Source of the DNA: Parietaria judaica
Lineage: Eukaryota > Streptophyta > Magnoliopsida > Rosales > Urticaceae
Direction: 5' to 3'
NCBI GenBank assembly: GCA_954871525.1
Contig: OX940868.1
Span: 29,569,056 to 29,633,055 of the forward strand
DNA length: 64,000 nucleotides
In this document: in pieces, positions 25,229-36,934 of the stretch
Numbering within the stretch: the stretch's first letter is position 1
How the letters are laid out: each line of letters opens with the position of its first letter
The notes under the pieces: model-generated
Database searches by the model: none
What the model was told of the DNA's origin: nothing
The model's input: only the letters and a program-made list of their open reading frames with translations
Program-made: the position numbers and the translations under genes

Positions 25229-25555
25229 TATATATATATAATATAAGATTGAAGGTTGGAGAGAGAAGAGACAAGATAGGTCATGCATGGCATCTCTCTT
25301 ACAGACTAAGTAACAATCTACTCTTATCTTCTTAGGGCATCTCTAGCTACCTCCTAAGCTTCTTGTCCTACGTTGCGTCCATCTGAATTGCATGCCTTTT
25401 TTTCTTCTTCTTGAAATTTTGATCAATAAATAAACTAAAAAGCATAGATACAAAAAAAAAAACAAAAAATATTTAGGCTCTGTTTAGTTCTTCGTTACAA
25501 AACTATTTTACATATTTACGTGGAAACAATAGAAGAACTTTCAGTTTGACCAAAC
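25229..25555. other. Spacer, no gene seen
   Basis: CT-rich and A-rich stretches only. Confidence 0.4.
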
Positions 25556-25960
25556 CCAAGGCGGCGTCGGTTCTTGCCTCTGGGCAGAACTTGAGGCCAT
25601 TTGGGAATGATTGAAATTTATTTGCACTCGGGGATTTATTCCGTGCGAAATTGAATCAGACTCTCAACAGGCTATCGATTCGTTAGCAGCTTCGAAATTG
25701 TGGCGGACGAAGACGGATTCACCATTGAGGATGTAGAAGGGATGGCCTTTCGCTCCAATTCAAATTTTCATTTCATACGTAGGAATGGAAATACGGTTAC
25801 TCATTCTCTTGCTCAAAGTAATCTTGTATCCTTTCTTCCTAATATATGGTTGGATTTTCTTCCTCGTTGTATCGTTGACCGCATTATAGCGGATTCCGTC
25901 GCAGTCCGTACTGGGCATTAATAAAATTACAATTTCTTTAAAAAAAATATATAGAAGAAG
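25556..25960 (+). pseudogene. LINE 3' end, frameshifted RNase H remnant
   Basis: Pieces in different plus frames give WAELEAIWE, then IESDSQQAIDSLAAS, then (after a frameshift near 25740) FHFIRRNGNTVTHSLAQSNL...WLDFLPRCIVDRIIADS, the normal order of a plant LINE RNase H C-terminus. It ends with TAATAAAATTACAATTTC and an A-run near 25940-25950, the usual LINE 3' tail. At least one internal stop and one frameshift show it is dead. Confidence 0.8.
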
Positions 25961-28109
25961 AAGAAGAAAAAAAAAATAGAGTTTGATGTGGTGAATTATG
26001 GAAGGCAGTTTGAAAGAATTATTTTTAATAATTATGATATTTAATGAACAAAATGAAAACTCGAGTTTGGGGTGTTATCAAATAATTCATCATTTTTTCT
26101 TCTTCTATCTTCTATGACAGTTATTATGTACATTTATTGTATGTGCAATTTGCACTATAACGACTCTTACGTATTTAATTATATTTTTATATTATTGATG
26201 TTAAAAAAATATTTTTTTAAAGAAGAAAAATGAGAACAATGTACCAAATAGATTTTCTATCTTTGTTTAGTTTTCGAATAGTTTTTGAAAAAAACAGGAA
26301 TAATTTATTACATTACAAGTATAAAAAAATTGAAGAAAAAAAAACAGATTTTTTTAGTTATCAACAAAATTTGACTAAAGTTGATAAAAATGAACTATAT
26401 ATATATGTCTATTTTTTTCTTATACTGGTCAAATGTCACATGATAACAAATTGGCAGAAATATGTGTTGTTTCAATTTTTTTTTCCAACATCAGTAACAT
26501 CCGTCATACCACATGGCATTGGATCAAAATTTGGTAAAACTCTCGTTTTTTTTTTTTTAAAAAACTTTAAGTGTGTTTGCCCTTATTTGTCACTTAAACT
26601 CATATCACTTTAATTGTTCTATCTTGATACATCTGTCGCTAATATTTATAAACTCGAAAATAGTACCCCGACGAAATGCATATTTATTAAACTTTTATTG
26701 GCCTAAAAAGATATCTAAAAAAATTGTACATTGTTTATTAGTTCTATGATTGTCTGGTGCGTTTATATTTGTGTTAAATTATTTATATGTGTAATGTTGT
26801 AGATGTGAGAATCCGGTTTTCAAACCTCACATCTGGATTTTTTAGCGTTCGTTTATGTTTTCTTATTCTAAAACTAGAAAATATAATATAAAATGTGTTG
26901 CATTAGTCATTTGAATAAAATATTTTTATAATCACCTTTTCATTTTTTAAACTTTGACAAAGGAAACAAAAAACACTAAAAATGTGTTTTCAACTATTCT
27001 CACAATAAAGTGGGACTCATTATCTTACTTTCTATAATTTAATGATTTCTTTTTCATCTTATTCACAATTATTGAAGTCTCTTTTATTTTTCTCTCTAAT
27101 TTTTAAAATAAGACATAGAATCTTGCCAAACACATTTTCAAACCATATAAGTAAAATGATTTAAGAAAATAATAAATGCGACACAAAATATTAAAAATAC
27201 AAAACTCAATCGACGGTGTTTTCAACTTTTCTTTCTATAAAGTGGGAGCCACTATCTTCTTTTATATATTTTTTAGTAACTTATCTTTTATCTTTATTTG
27301 TATTTTTTAAGTATTTTTTCTCTTTCTCTCTATTTTTAAAATAATACGTAAAATATAATCAAAGGCTATAATCAAAGGCATTTTCAAAACATATATATAA
27401 AATAATTTATAAAATTTTAAAATACAAACACAAAATAAAAATACAGAACTCAAACGAATCGCTTAGGTTAGAATCTGAAATATTAGATCACATCAACCAT
27501 ATTATTTACTTTCATATATATATGAAAATTTTCTTAACAGTTTCGGCATAACTAGCTACATGAAAAATAAGACCTCGTTATAAACTTGTCTGACACAATG
27601 ACCTAAATGTTAACAAAAAATACATGAGACAAAATAGATTTGAAAACACAATTTTTTTGAATTTAAGTATTTATTCACAAACATAATGTTAACTTATTAA
27701 ATTATGTTTAGATTTTAGAGTTCTTTTCTAGTCCGAATTATATGGTATTTATGTATAGTTATATATTGACTTAAATTTTGATGATCAGAACTCAATAATC
27801 AATATATAACAAAACAAAGTATATCATTCAGTAATCTGTATAGATGTAATCTGTTTCATTCAGTAATCTCTCTGGTAATTGTCGACTTCTTCTTTTGCTT
27901 TTTGGTATAAAAAAATGACAATTTTCGTTGACATTACAACTATTTGGAGGAGTATATATTTGGCCAAGTTATATGCTTTAAGAAATAAATAGAAAAGAGT
28001 TAAAAGAAAAACAAGTTCCAAGGCAATAAATATTATGGGGTGGGTCCTAGTTTCTATCTTCTGTCTACATTTTTTTTTTGAATGGTCCATTTATTTTGTT
28101 TTGAAAAGA
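25961..28109. other. AT-rich spacer, no gene seen
   Basis: Two loosely similar stretches (about 26930-27130 and 27220-27430) repeat a theme of ACAAAGTGGGA(G/C)..ATTATCTT..TTTTTCTCTC and may be an old tandem duplication. No coding sequence was recognised. Confidence 0.4.
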
Positions 28110-28707
28110 CGAATTCGGATTAATCAAAGAGGGATAACATCCCTTTGGATACAATTCAAGAGCCACCGAGGGCTCTCATTAGACCAAAAATCGGGAACTA
28201 ACCCAGAAAGACGAGACTTGGCGATACAATTCGCCACCTCATCACAAGACTTAGGAGTCCACCGAACCCCCCCTAACAAACCGACCGAGCTAGCAATCTG
28301 GAATATACCCGAGAGGATCGACCCTTGCTTACAACTAAGATTTTTTTTTTCCTGAGAATTTAGGAAGCTCTAAGCCAATCTGTCTCCACTTCCGCGACGC
28401 TCCACCCCCTCTCGTGAGCAAACCAAAGGCCAAAAAGAATGGCTTGACATTCGGCCGTGAGAGCCGAATCCGCAAGACCAACCAAAGAGCCGGCCACTCC
28501 AACCACCTCTCCGTGAATGCTCCGAATGACAGCCCCAACCGCAAAGCGCCCCGGCGACTTTTCCCACCACGCATCAACGTTTACCTTCAACCCGCCATTC
28601 GACGCCCCAGACCACGAAACCGGTCTCCCATGGCTAACCGGCTTGGTTGCCTCCGCTTGTCGGGTTCCATTTATTATTACGTGATGTCTTTGCAATTCCA
28701 ACATCAC
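28110..28707 (-). pseudogene. LINE 3' end with RNase H remnant, minus strand
   Basis: Minus-strand translation gives GGLKVNVDAWWEKSPGRFAV, then GAVIRSIHGEVVG, ALTAECQAILFGLWFA and VEVETDWL, then after a break at an A-rich insertion (about 28338-28350) TPKSCDEVANCIAKSRLSGLVPDFWSN..PRWLLNCIQRDVIPL. This is the RNase H domain and tail of a plant LINE. The frame is interrupted and the 5' portion absent. The copy ends near 28110 on the low-coordinate side in an A-rich tail. Confidence 0.82.
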
Positions 28708-29318
28708 TAGTGCTTTCTCTCTAAATTATTTACTCAATTATGTCTGTTCTTTTTATGGAAATCTTTATCGATCTAAAGCCTCGTTTTTTTTTATTGAAAA
28801 TTAAAATTTATTAAACCATGACAGTGATAATTAACATGTACAATTTAAATACAAGAAACAGATGAATTATGGCTTAAGTAACATGCATGCACTTGTAAAA
28901 GAGTTTCAGTGAAAAATTTAATATTACTAATCTATGTTCATATAATTTTTTAGAAAGTAAATAATAAATTACATTAGTATTTTGAGATCAAATATAAATA
29001 CTACAAAAAAATATTTTCAAAAGGTATATTGTTGATAGAATTTTTTGGAAAGTAAATAATATTTTCTATGAAAATTTTGATATTAAACAATACTCTGAAA
29101 AGGTATGTGGCAAAGCCAACCAATGAAAAATACTATAAGAAAATAGTTTATATGTGAAGTTAAAAAAGAATGTAGAAATTAATTTGTATTTTTATACATG
29201 TCCAAAGTTTCAAATAATATGGTCAGAAAAAAAATAAAATTATAAAGCTGTAATAATTTAAGAAGTCGTGTATATATATAGATTTAATAATTCAAATATT
29301 GTTTTTCATCGAAACCCG
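28708..29318. other. AT-rich spacer, no gene seen
   Basis: No coding or repeat boundary could be supported. Confidence 0.4.
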
Positions 29319-30001
29319 TAAAGTTGTCAAGTGGGCCGGGATAGTCTGGCCCAACCCACAACCCGTTAGGTTAACCGACTAAACGGCGCGGGCTTGACCC
29401 GCTCTGTTTTATATGCAGGGCGGGGTGGGTTTTAGAAGAGGCATCGAGACCCACTCTGACTCATGAACCCATCCAAGAGTGTCATGGGACATGGCAAGCA
29501 GTTACGCGTTGAGTTAATGGAATTGACAGAAGATAAAACGTATTGAATTTTTACGGTACATTAAAAATTTATACCTAGATATTGTATTCTAGAATTTAGA
29601 ATATTTATGTTATATGCATGTATATAACTGTAACTATTCTAACTGTAGTATTCTATATATAATATAAGTATATTATTATTATTATTACTATGTTCCAAAA
29701 CTGTTATTTACTATTTAATATATATATATATATATCCTATTAGATTGTTACATCACTATAAATATATTATTATATTAGTATATGATTTTATATTTTATAT
29801 CGACTGTAACCCTTTTTAATTAGGCCGTGGGGAGCGAGGGCCACGAAGCGGGTTTATATGGGCTTTGGAGTAAGACGAGGTGGTTTTTAAACAAGAAGCA
29901 ACGGGTTCGGGGAAGATCTATGAAAACTTAACACAACTGGACTCTTTTGATAAGGATGGCCTAAAAGAAAAAAGCACGGGAAAGCCCATTTGACACCTCT
30001 A
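29319..30001. mobile_element. hAT-like non-autonomous element (TARAGKTGTCAARTGGGC ends)
   Basis: Left end TAAAGTTGTCAAGTGGGC and right end (read inwards) TTAGAGGTGTCAAATGGGC are inverted copies of a known hAT MITE terminus. The flanking octamers GAAACCCG and AGAACCCG agree at 6 of 8 positions, consistent with an aged 8-bp duplication. GGGCC-rich subterminal regions are present at both ends. No transposase is present. Confidence 0.75.
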
Positions 30002-30022
30002 AGAACCCGTATATATATATAT

Positions 30023-30743
30023 AAGGGGTGAAAAATTTGTACTCGGTTCTCGATTTCGTCCCGGTACCGGGTCATTTTTTGTAAAAAAATCATTTTTTTT
30101 ACCACACCCTATAAAGGGACGTCCCGGTTCCGGTTTGAAAAAACGAAATCCCGTTCAAAATATGAATTTCCGGTTTTTTTGTCCCGGTTCCGGTTTATGT
30201 CGTTTTGTTACAAGTTTGTCGTTTTTAACATGTCATTTACTATTTAGTTTTTTTATCCATTATTTTATTTTTCAGTCCATTTTTTTAACATGTCATTTAT
30301 TTTTCAGCCTATTACTCGGTATTTTATTTAACATGTTATTTCTTGTATGTCGTTTTTGTTAAAAAAAAAATGATTTGTTTGACTCGGTATTTTTGCACTT
30401 AGATTTGGATTTGGTATCATGAAGTTCACGACGTGAACTCGGATCTTGCATATGGTATTTTGTATTTTGCTTTTGTACTCTGAGTTGGTATTTTGCATTT
30501 TGGACTCGTACTTAGTGAGTTTTTTTTTCATGTTTGTCTTGAATATTGTCCCAAAATTTTCCCGGTTTTTGTCTCGGAGTTTGGTCCTAAAAAAAATTAG
30601 GGTTTTAATCGGTGTCCCGATTCCGATAAAAAAAAAGGACTTTTTAGAATCAGAACCGGGACAGAAAAATTGTGTCCCAGTTTTTCCGGGACAGAGACAC
30701 AAAATAGTCAAATTCCCGGTTCCCAGTTTCTGGTTCAGCCCTT
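30023..30743. mobile_element. hAT-like element related to 4730-5495
   Basis: The left end AAGGGGTGAAAA and right end (inwards) AAAGGGCTGAACC enclose many CCCGGTTCCGG/ACCGGGAC motifs, as in the element at 4730. It lies only 21 bases right of the previous hAT-like element. The flanking TA repeat hides the target duplication. Confidence 0.65.
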
Positions 30744-32335
30744 TATAAATGTATATATCATCCTATGAAATTTAATAGTGTGACGGGACAAGTGAGAAGA
30801 GATGAGAGGCCGAACAAGTCTGTTTCACTACATTAGTACCAAGAGCTTTTTAGCCTTTTACTCTTGACACTGGCCCAAAAATTACTTATTTTATTATAAA
30901 AGTCAAACTCTTGTGGACTTAGTTTTTGGGCCCAGCTAACTTTTGTAGCCCGCATTTACAAATATATACAGAATCAACACCTCTAATGTTTCTCAAAAAA
31001 AAAAACCCTATAATGGGTAAAAAAAAAAAAATATAAATGTGAGATCTAGAACAATTCGACTTTTGTAAAAAAAATAATATGGATTTTATTCTATTTATTG
31101 GTTATAATAGGGAGTCAGGGACTATTGCAAAATAAATAACAATGAGAAATTTGGTTAAGGCGCATCGATGGTCTTAACGTAGCTTCGATCTCTCTTCACA
31201 TGTGATTTTATAAACAAAGGAAGAAAAACCCAACAACTCGAGTGAGATGTGCATTAATTTGATGAACTAGAGTTTTAGAAGAAAAAAAAAATTGTCTCGA
31301 AGTGTAATTCGAACTTCTTATTGTACTAAAAACTCTTTGGTCCAACAATTTCAACAAAACAATAAAAAAAAAATCAATTTTATTTTTCTTAGCAATCTTT
31401 TCCAGAATTGTTAGTTTTGGATGAAATAACGCCTAGAGTTTGTGCAAGAATAATAACTTTATTATTGTGAATAAAAAACTTCAAATATTAATGTTCAATT
31501 AAACCAAATTTCACCTAGTGTTTTGTCATTTGTGAAGTCTATTAGATACGTTACTTGCAATATTTCTCAATTTTTACCCACATTGTTATCATGGGTGAAC
31601 GCTCCTAGTGTTTTGTAAGTAGTGACATATGCCTCTCCTTAAGATTTAATAAAACCTTATACTATATACACACACACACACACCCATTTATATATATATT
31701 TACTTCTTTTTACCTTCAAATGTACATATTTATCAATTTTTACTGTAAGAAAAGTTTAATTAATCCACCTCCAAAATTTATAATCTCAATAACACTAACA
31801 AGTAACAACTGATCTCGACGAGTTTTGATATAATATTAATAGAGCCTTCAATAAACCAAACTTGTGAATATATTTTGTGACTAATTTTTTTTCAATATTC
31901 AATAGTGCCCCTCTTGTCAAAAATAAAATATAATATTAATAATGTAATTTTTTATAGGCTTGAAAGCTAACAAATCTTCTATAATATTATCAGATAAATA
32001 ATATTGTATATTAATATCACAAGATTTAGATAAAGATCCCCTTGAAAAATGAATTAGAGGGATCCAAGAAAGAACATTGTCACTCTGTCTGTCGTTAAGT
32101 CAGGTGTTCATATTTCTTTGTCACGTTCGCTTACTTTCATAACTTTGCCTTATTTTTTGCATTAATACCTGATTATTAAAAAATATCGTGCGTCAACAAT
32201 GCCCTATTTTGACGTGGCATTAATTTAATGCAATATCATAATGACAAAGTAAGAGATCAGAATAAATAAATACGTTATACGGTTTCTTCATTCTTGAATT
32301 CAAAAATTTTCCGTGTGCATTATTTTTCGATAGGT
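30744..32335. other. Spacer with two tRNA-like scraps
   Basis: Plus strand 31148-31190 has TTTGGTTAAGGCGC and AGCTTCGATCTC, and the minus strand near 31300-31365 has AAGTTCGAATTAC; both resemble polymerase III boxes of SINE heads but are short. A CA microsatellite lies at about 31668-31684. No gene is seen. Confidence 0.35.
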
Positions 32336-34160
32336 TTACAGTAGCATTTATTTATTCTACGCGGTTTACAGTCGTTATAACATCAATGATACTCCAAATT
32401 ATTAAAAATTTCTTTTAAGACTTATAGTACATATATTCTTAACAAGAGTCATAATCTCCAGTGAGACTCATAACTAAATTCAACCAGTAGTACGAAACAT
32501 AGATTTTACCACCGCTCAAAGTTATAGAGTAAAATTTACACCACGGTATTTAAGCCTCGAACAAGGTAGGGAGGTTTAAACTTAATGCAACCGAATACGA
32601 GAGCTAATAGGATTTTAGCTGAATTTCGACGCTTAGGCCTTACAAACAAATATTTTTGGTTCGGGTAAAAAAGTGGATATTTTTCGTGTTCTTAACATTC
32701 ATATAGTATTCTTGAGATTCGTATAGTGCTCTTGATGTTCATATATTGTTTTTAATGTTAATTTGATTTTTGGTTTTATAGATGTCCATATTGTGTTCTT
32801 GTATGCTTTCCAAAATATTGACTTAAGTTTTACAACCAATTCAAAAAATAAGGTTTTTGGGGTTTATACATTGGAATTTACTATAACAAAATTCTCATGA
32901 AGAAATATGTAAGAATTAAATTGCCGACGATAAATATAACAGGAAATGCTATAGCATATATAGTAGCATTTATTTATTTTACATGGTTTACAGTCGTTAC
33001 AGCATCAATGGTACAACAAATTATTAAAAATGTCTTTTGAGACCTGTATTATATTCGTAATAAGAGTCCTAGTCGTCGGTGAGACCTATAAATTCCACCA
33101 CTGGTACGAAACATCGAATATACCAGGGCTCATAACCGTAGAGTAAAAATTAACAGCACGATATTTAAGCCTTAAGTAAGGTAGGGATGTTTTAACTTTG
33201 TGTAGCGAATATCGTTATAAATGAAAAAAAGTTTTGGCACATAGAGATCTCGAATACGTGAGCTTTTCGGATTTTAGTCGAATTTCAACGTTTAGGCCCT
33301 TAAAACAAATATTTTTTGTTCGGATATATTTTTTCAATTTTTGTGTCTCTGTGGATACTTTTCGTGCTCTTTAGATGCATATAGTGTTTTTAATGTTCAT
33401 ATGGTGTTCTTGAGGTTCATATGGAGTTCTTGATATTCATATAGTGTATTTAATGTTAATTTGATTTTTGTGTTCTTGATGTCCGTATTGTGTTATTGAG
33501 TATGTATATGTGTTTTAAAATATTGATCTAAATTTTACAATTAATTCAAAAAGTAACGTTTTTGGGGTTTATACATTGGAATTTGACTATAAAAAAGATT
33601 CTCATGAAAAAAATATGTAGGGATTAAATTACCGACGATAAATGCTATAGAAAATGCTATAGCATATATAGCAGTGTTTAGTTAATATACATGGTTTACA
33701 ATCGTTACAACCTCAATTGTACTATAAATTATAAAAACATTCTTTTGGGATCTGAATTATATTCTTAATACGTAGGCTCCCGTGGGACCTGTAGCTAAAT
33801 TCAACCACTAGTACGAAAAATAGAATACACTAGGGATCAAAACCGTAAAGTAAAATTTACAATACAATATTTAAGCCTCAAGTAAGGTAGGAGGTTTAAA
33901 CTTTGTGCAGCGAATATCGTTATAAATAAGAAAAATATTGACACACAATTTTTTTGAATACGTGAGCTTTTCGAATTTTAGCCAAATTCTGATCGTTTTG
34001 CCCTCAAAACACATATTTTTTGTTCGGGTAAAAAAAATTTTGTTGGATTTTTTGTGTGTATGGATATTTTTCATGTTCTTGACATTCATATAATGTTCTT
34101 AAATTTTTATATGGTTCTAGGTTCATTGTTCATATGATATTCTTCATCTCATATGGCCTC
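32336..34160 (+). repeat. Three tandem diverged direct repeats of about 0.6-0.7 kb
   Basis: The anchor GGTTTACAGTCGTTA occurs at 32363 and 32985, and its variant at 33693 (periods 622 and 708). Each unit then runs in the same order: AAATTATTAAAAATTTCTTTT-like text, TGAGAC, a CAACCACTAGTACGAAA block, ATTTAAGCCTC.A.YAAGGTAGG, GAATACG.GAGCT, an AAACAAATATTTTTTGTTCGG block and then runs of TTCATATAGTGTTCTTGA. The units have clear point divergence, so the duplication is old. No stable reading frame spans a unit. Confidence 0.85.
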
Positions 34161-35890
34161 TAAAAATAATAATATATAAAATAGTTTAACCTTAAGTTTT
34201 AATGTTCATATTATGGTTACTTTTGCCATCGGCATGCCGGATAAAAATTGAGTTACCAACATATAGTAGAAAAAATTGTAATACATAAATTCGCACGATG
34301 GACTAGCAAATGAATCAGGCTTTAAAATTGAAATAGAATTAGTCTGGAATCTTTTGAAAGAGCTTTTGATAAATATTTGTTTGTGATCAATAATAAATTG
34401 GAGTGTAATTGATAATAGTATAATTGAACAAATTAACGAAAGAAAAATCCTGCTTCATGTTCTTAATTAGACATTTATATCATATTTTTCCAATCGATGC
34501 ATATTTTGATTTCCTATATTTATTTATAACCTTGAAAACATAGACGGTCAGTTCGGACCCGTAAAGATAAAGCCTTGCCAACTCCGTGGAGCGCCTTGCC
34601 AACTCCGTGGAGGCGCACTCGTGGACTTGGCCATAGAGATTGTGCCTTGCTAATCCACCGAGGGAAATTCGTGGCCGTGACAGCGAATTCAAAACCCGTG
34701 CTCGATTTGAGGATGCGCATATTGAATTTACATATTTTTTGCTTGAATAGAAACGAAACGATGACATAAAATGAGTGGCTTATATTATCATAAAAGAAAA
34801 TGTGTATATTTGTTAGGTCATATATGTGAGAGCGAATGATGAAGTGCCATATTTTCATTAATGATGTTGCACAATAGCAAGGGCAGATACGAGTCATGAT
34901 AATGATTGTGAAAGATAATTCATGAGTCATGACATTGTGTAGATTTCATTAAAGTTGATTTTTTTTTATTCCAATAAATCATTCCGAAAAAAAACTTTAT
35001 ATATTATTATTATTATTATTATTATTATTTTCATTTTCATTGATTGTGCAACTTAATTCTACATGGAAACCCTATCAAGACCCGATGTTAAGCACTCAAG
35101 TCGTCATTGGTGCGTTTTGTAACAGAGAGAGAGAGGAAGATTGAAAGTGTAACCGAGAACGGAAAACTCCAATTGAAATTGATAGTAGATCGAGATTTAT
35201 AAGTGACATGTGGACGTACCTTACACTAAGAGTAAATCACTATAATTTCGGGTGTGAAAGTGTTCAAATTGGTTAGCTATTTTATTTTTAAAAAAATCCA
35301 AAAATTTATGGTCAGTACATAACAGTGTTGAGCCTCCTTGCTAGGATTCTCCTAGTTGTGCAACTCTTCCGAATTATATCAAAACGAAATATGTGTTGGG
35401 ATTCCCATTAATTAAAGTGTGTTTAAATGAAATTGTCATGTGCTAGATTGGAAGTTAATGCTTAGAGGAAGGGTAGTATGGGAAATTAATGGCTTTCTTT
35501 AATAGTTTGTTTGTTTCTTCTTTTTCTTCTTCCAGTAAATGTGGAGTATGTGGATATGAAGTAGGAAATTTGACACAAAAGTGGTCACCTCTGAGTTACT
35601 TATTAGCTATGCCCTTTTGATTCAATTGAAATTTTGAGTCTAATTTGACAGTACAAACACTAAGAATCACAAGATTATTATCATACTAACTCATTACTAG
35701 TAAGAATTCGTGTCTCGTGTGATGTCATGTTTCGTGACAAATTCCATATGGATTAAAAATTATCTCAAATCAAAGAAGAAAACAAATATTAATTCATTAA
35801 AATTAATTAATTAGTTTTAGACTAGTTAGCTTCATTAAAATTAAATAAATATTAATTCATAATAACAGCTTAAAACGGGTTAGAAATGAA
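34161..35890. other. Spacer with one GC-rich island
   Basis: A 21-bp unit GCCTTGCCAACTCCGTGGAG is repeated twice in tandem at 34571-34611 inside a GC-rich island (34561-34710). An ATT triplet microsatellite lies at about 35001-35028. No gene is seen. Confidence 0.45.
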
Positions 35891-36405
35891 ATATATTATA
35901 CTTGTCTCTCCATGAAAGTAGAGTTAGAAATGGGCCTGGGGGAGGCTTTGTCATCATCAGGCGCAGGCCCATGTGGGCCCAACTTCATGATCATCACGGC
36001 TTTCTCTCTCCTCACTTTTCTTCCCAAAAATGGCAATTCAATCTCCCCATTAACCCCTCTCTCTCTCTCTCCTCTGGTTGGCTTTCTTTCGTTGCGTCGC
36101 TGTCTCCATTTACGAAGAAGAAGAAGAAGATCATTCAATCGAAGCTTGTTCTGGTCTCCTATGACGCCTTCTCATCACTGCTTTTCGCAGCCTCTAATCT
36201 GACAGTTTCCTCGTCGTCATCAATCGGGCGATTCAGGGCCAGAAAGAAGAATTGGGTTTTCTGTTTGATTCTTTGATTTGGGGGTGAAGCTGAGAAAGGT
36301 GGCAATTTTGGAAACCCTAGCGACCTACCCACCCCGGGTACCATCGCGTATTCGAAATTGGAGCCGAGCAAGCGAGAATCTGCTGATTGTTGGCGAAGAA
36401 CCGCC

Positions 36406-36435
36406 ATGAATCGGAACCCTAATCTTGTATCCTGA
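36406..36435 (+). other. Short uORF before the proline-rich protein gene
   Basis: ATG AAT CGG AAC CCT AAT CTT GTA TCC TGA is a 9-codon reading frame ending 10 bases before the main ATG at 36446. Its ATG is in a good plant context (GCCATGA), so it may lower translation of the main frame. Confidence 0.6.
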
Positions 36436-36445
36436 AGTTCGCCTC

Positions 36446-36934
36446 ATGGAGCCGCCATTTCCGACCTCGGCGTTCTTGATCTTCGGCCTGCTGGTTTCGC
36501 TCTCCTCAATCCGAGTCCATTCGCAGAATGGATCGCCGAATCGCCCTCCGCCGCCTCCGCAATTAGCGCCGCCTCCTCCTCCATCACCATCTCCGCCTCC
36601 TCCGCCATCGCCACTGTCTCCACCGCCGCCACTGCGGTCTTCTCCTCCTCCTCCTGCTCCGTCACCGCCTCGTGATTCTCCGGAGCAGCTGAAATCAAGG
36701 ACCGAATCGAACAGATCGCCGCCGCCGCACCGGCATCACCGGCGGAGACACAAGAAACCTCCTCCGCTGCCACCGCCGCACCACCATCACGGGATCAACG
36801 CCGGGAAGAAGGTGGGGCTGCTGTTCTCGGGGATCGCCGGGATTCTCCAGATTTGCGTGGTCAGCTTCCTGGTGTTCAAGCGACGGCAGCTTCTAAAGGT
36901 GAATAACAACAACATATACGAATCCTATTCTTGA
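36446..36934 (+). CDS. Short proline-rich (extensin-like) single-pass membrane protein
   Basis: An intronless 162-codon frame. Residues 1-27 form a signal peptide (hydrophobic FLIFGLLVSLSS, likely cut near VHSQ). Residues 30-80 are a proline-rich tract with repeated PPPPSPSP/SPPPP, the type hydroxylated and glycosylated in cell-wall HRGPs. Residues 91-116 are basic and His-rich (PHRHHRRRHKK, HHHH). Residues 122-144 (VGLLFSGIAGILQICVVSFLVF) form one transmembrane segment followed by KRRQLLK as a stop-transfer and a short cytoplasmic tail. A wall-facing ectodomain and inner basic tail are inferred, a layout seen in small plant PERK/extensin-like proteins without a kinase. The ATG at 36446 is the first in frame. 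The leader (from about 36050) has CT repeats. Function is unknown. Confidence 0.75.
   Translation: MEPPFPTSAFLIFGLLVSLSSIRVHSQNGSPNRPPPPPQLAPPPPPSPSPPPPPSPLSPPPPLRSSPPPPAPSPPRDSPEQLKSRTESNRSPPPHRHHRRRHKKPPPLPPPHHHHGINAGKKVGLLFSGIAGILQICVVSFLVFKRRQLLKVNNNNIYESYS

Noticed and set aside
28414..28710. Plus-strand frame over the minus-strand LINE remnant
   Set aside because: Antisense of the RNase H sequence.
35896..36407. Frames on both strands in the leader of the proline-rich gene
   Set aside because: Composition-driven frames within a CT-rich leader; no domain and no conserved start.
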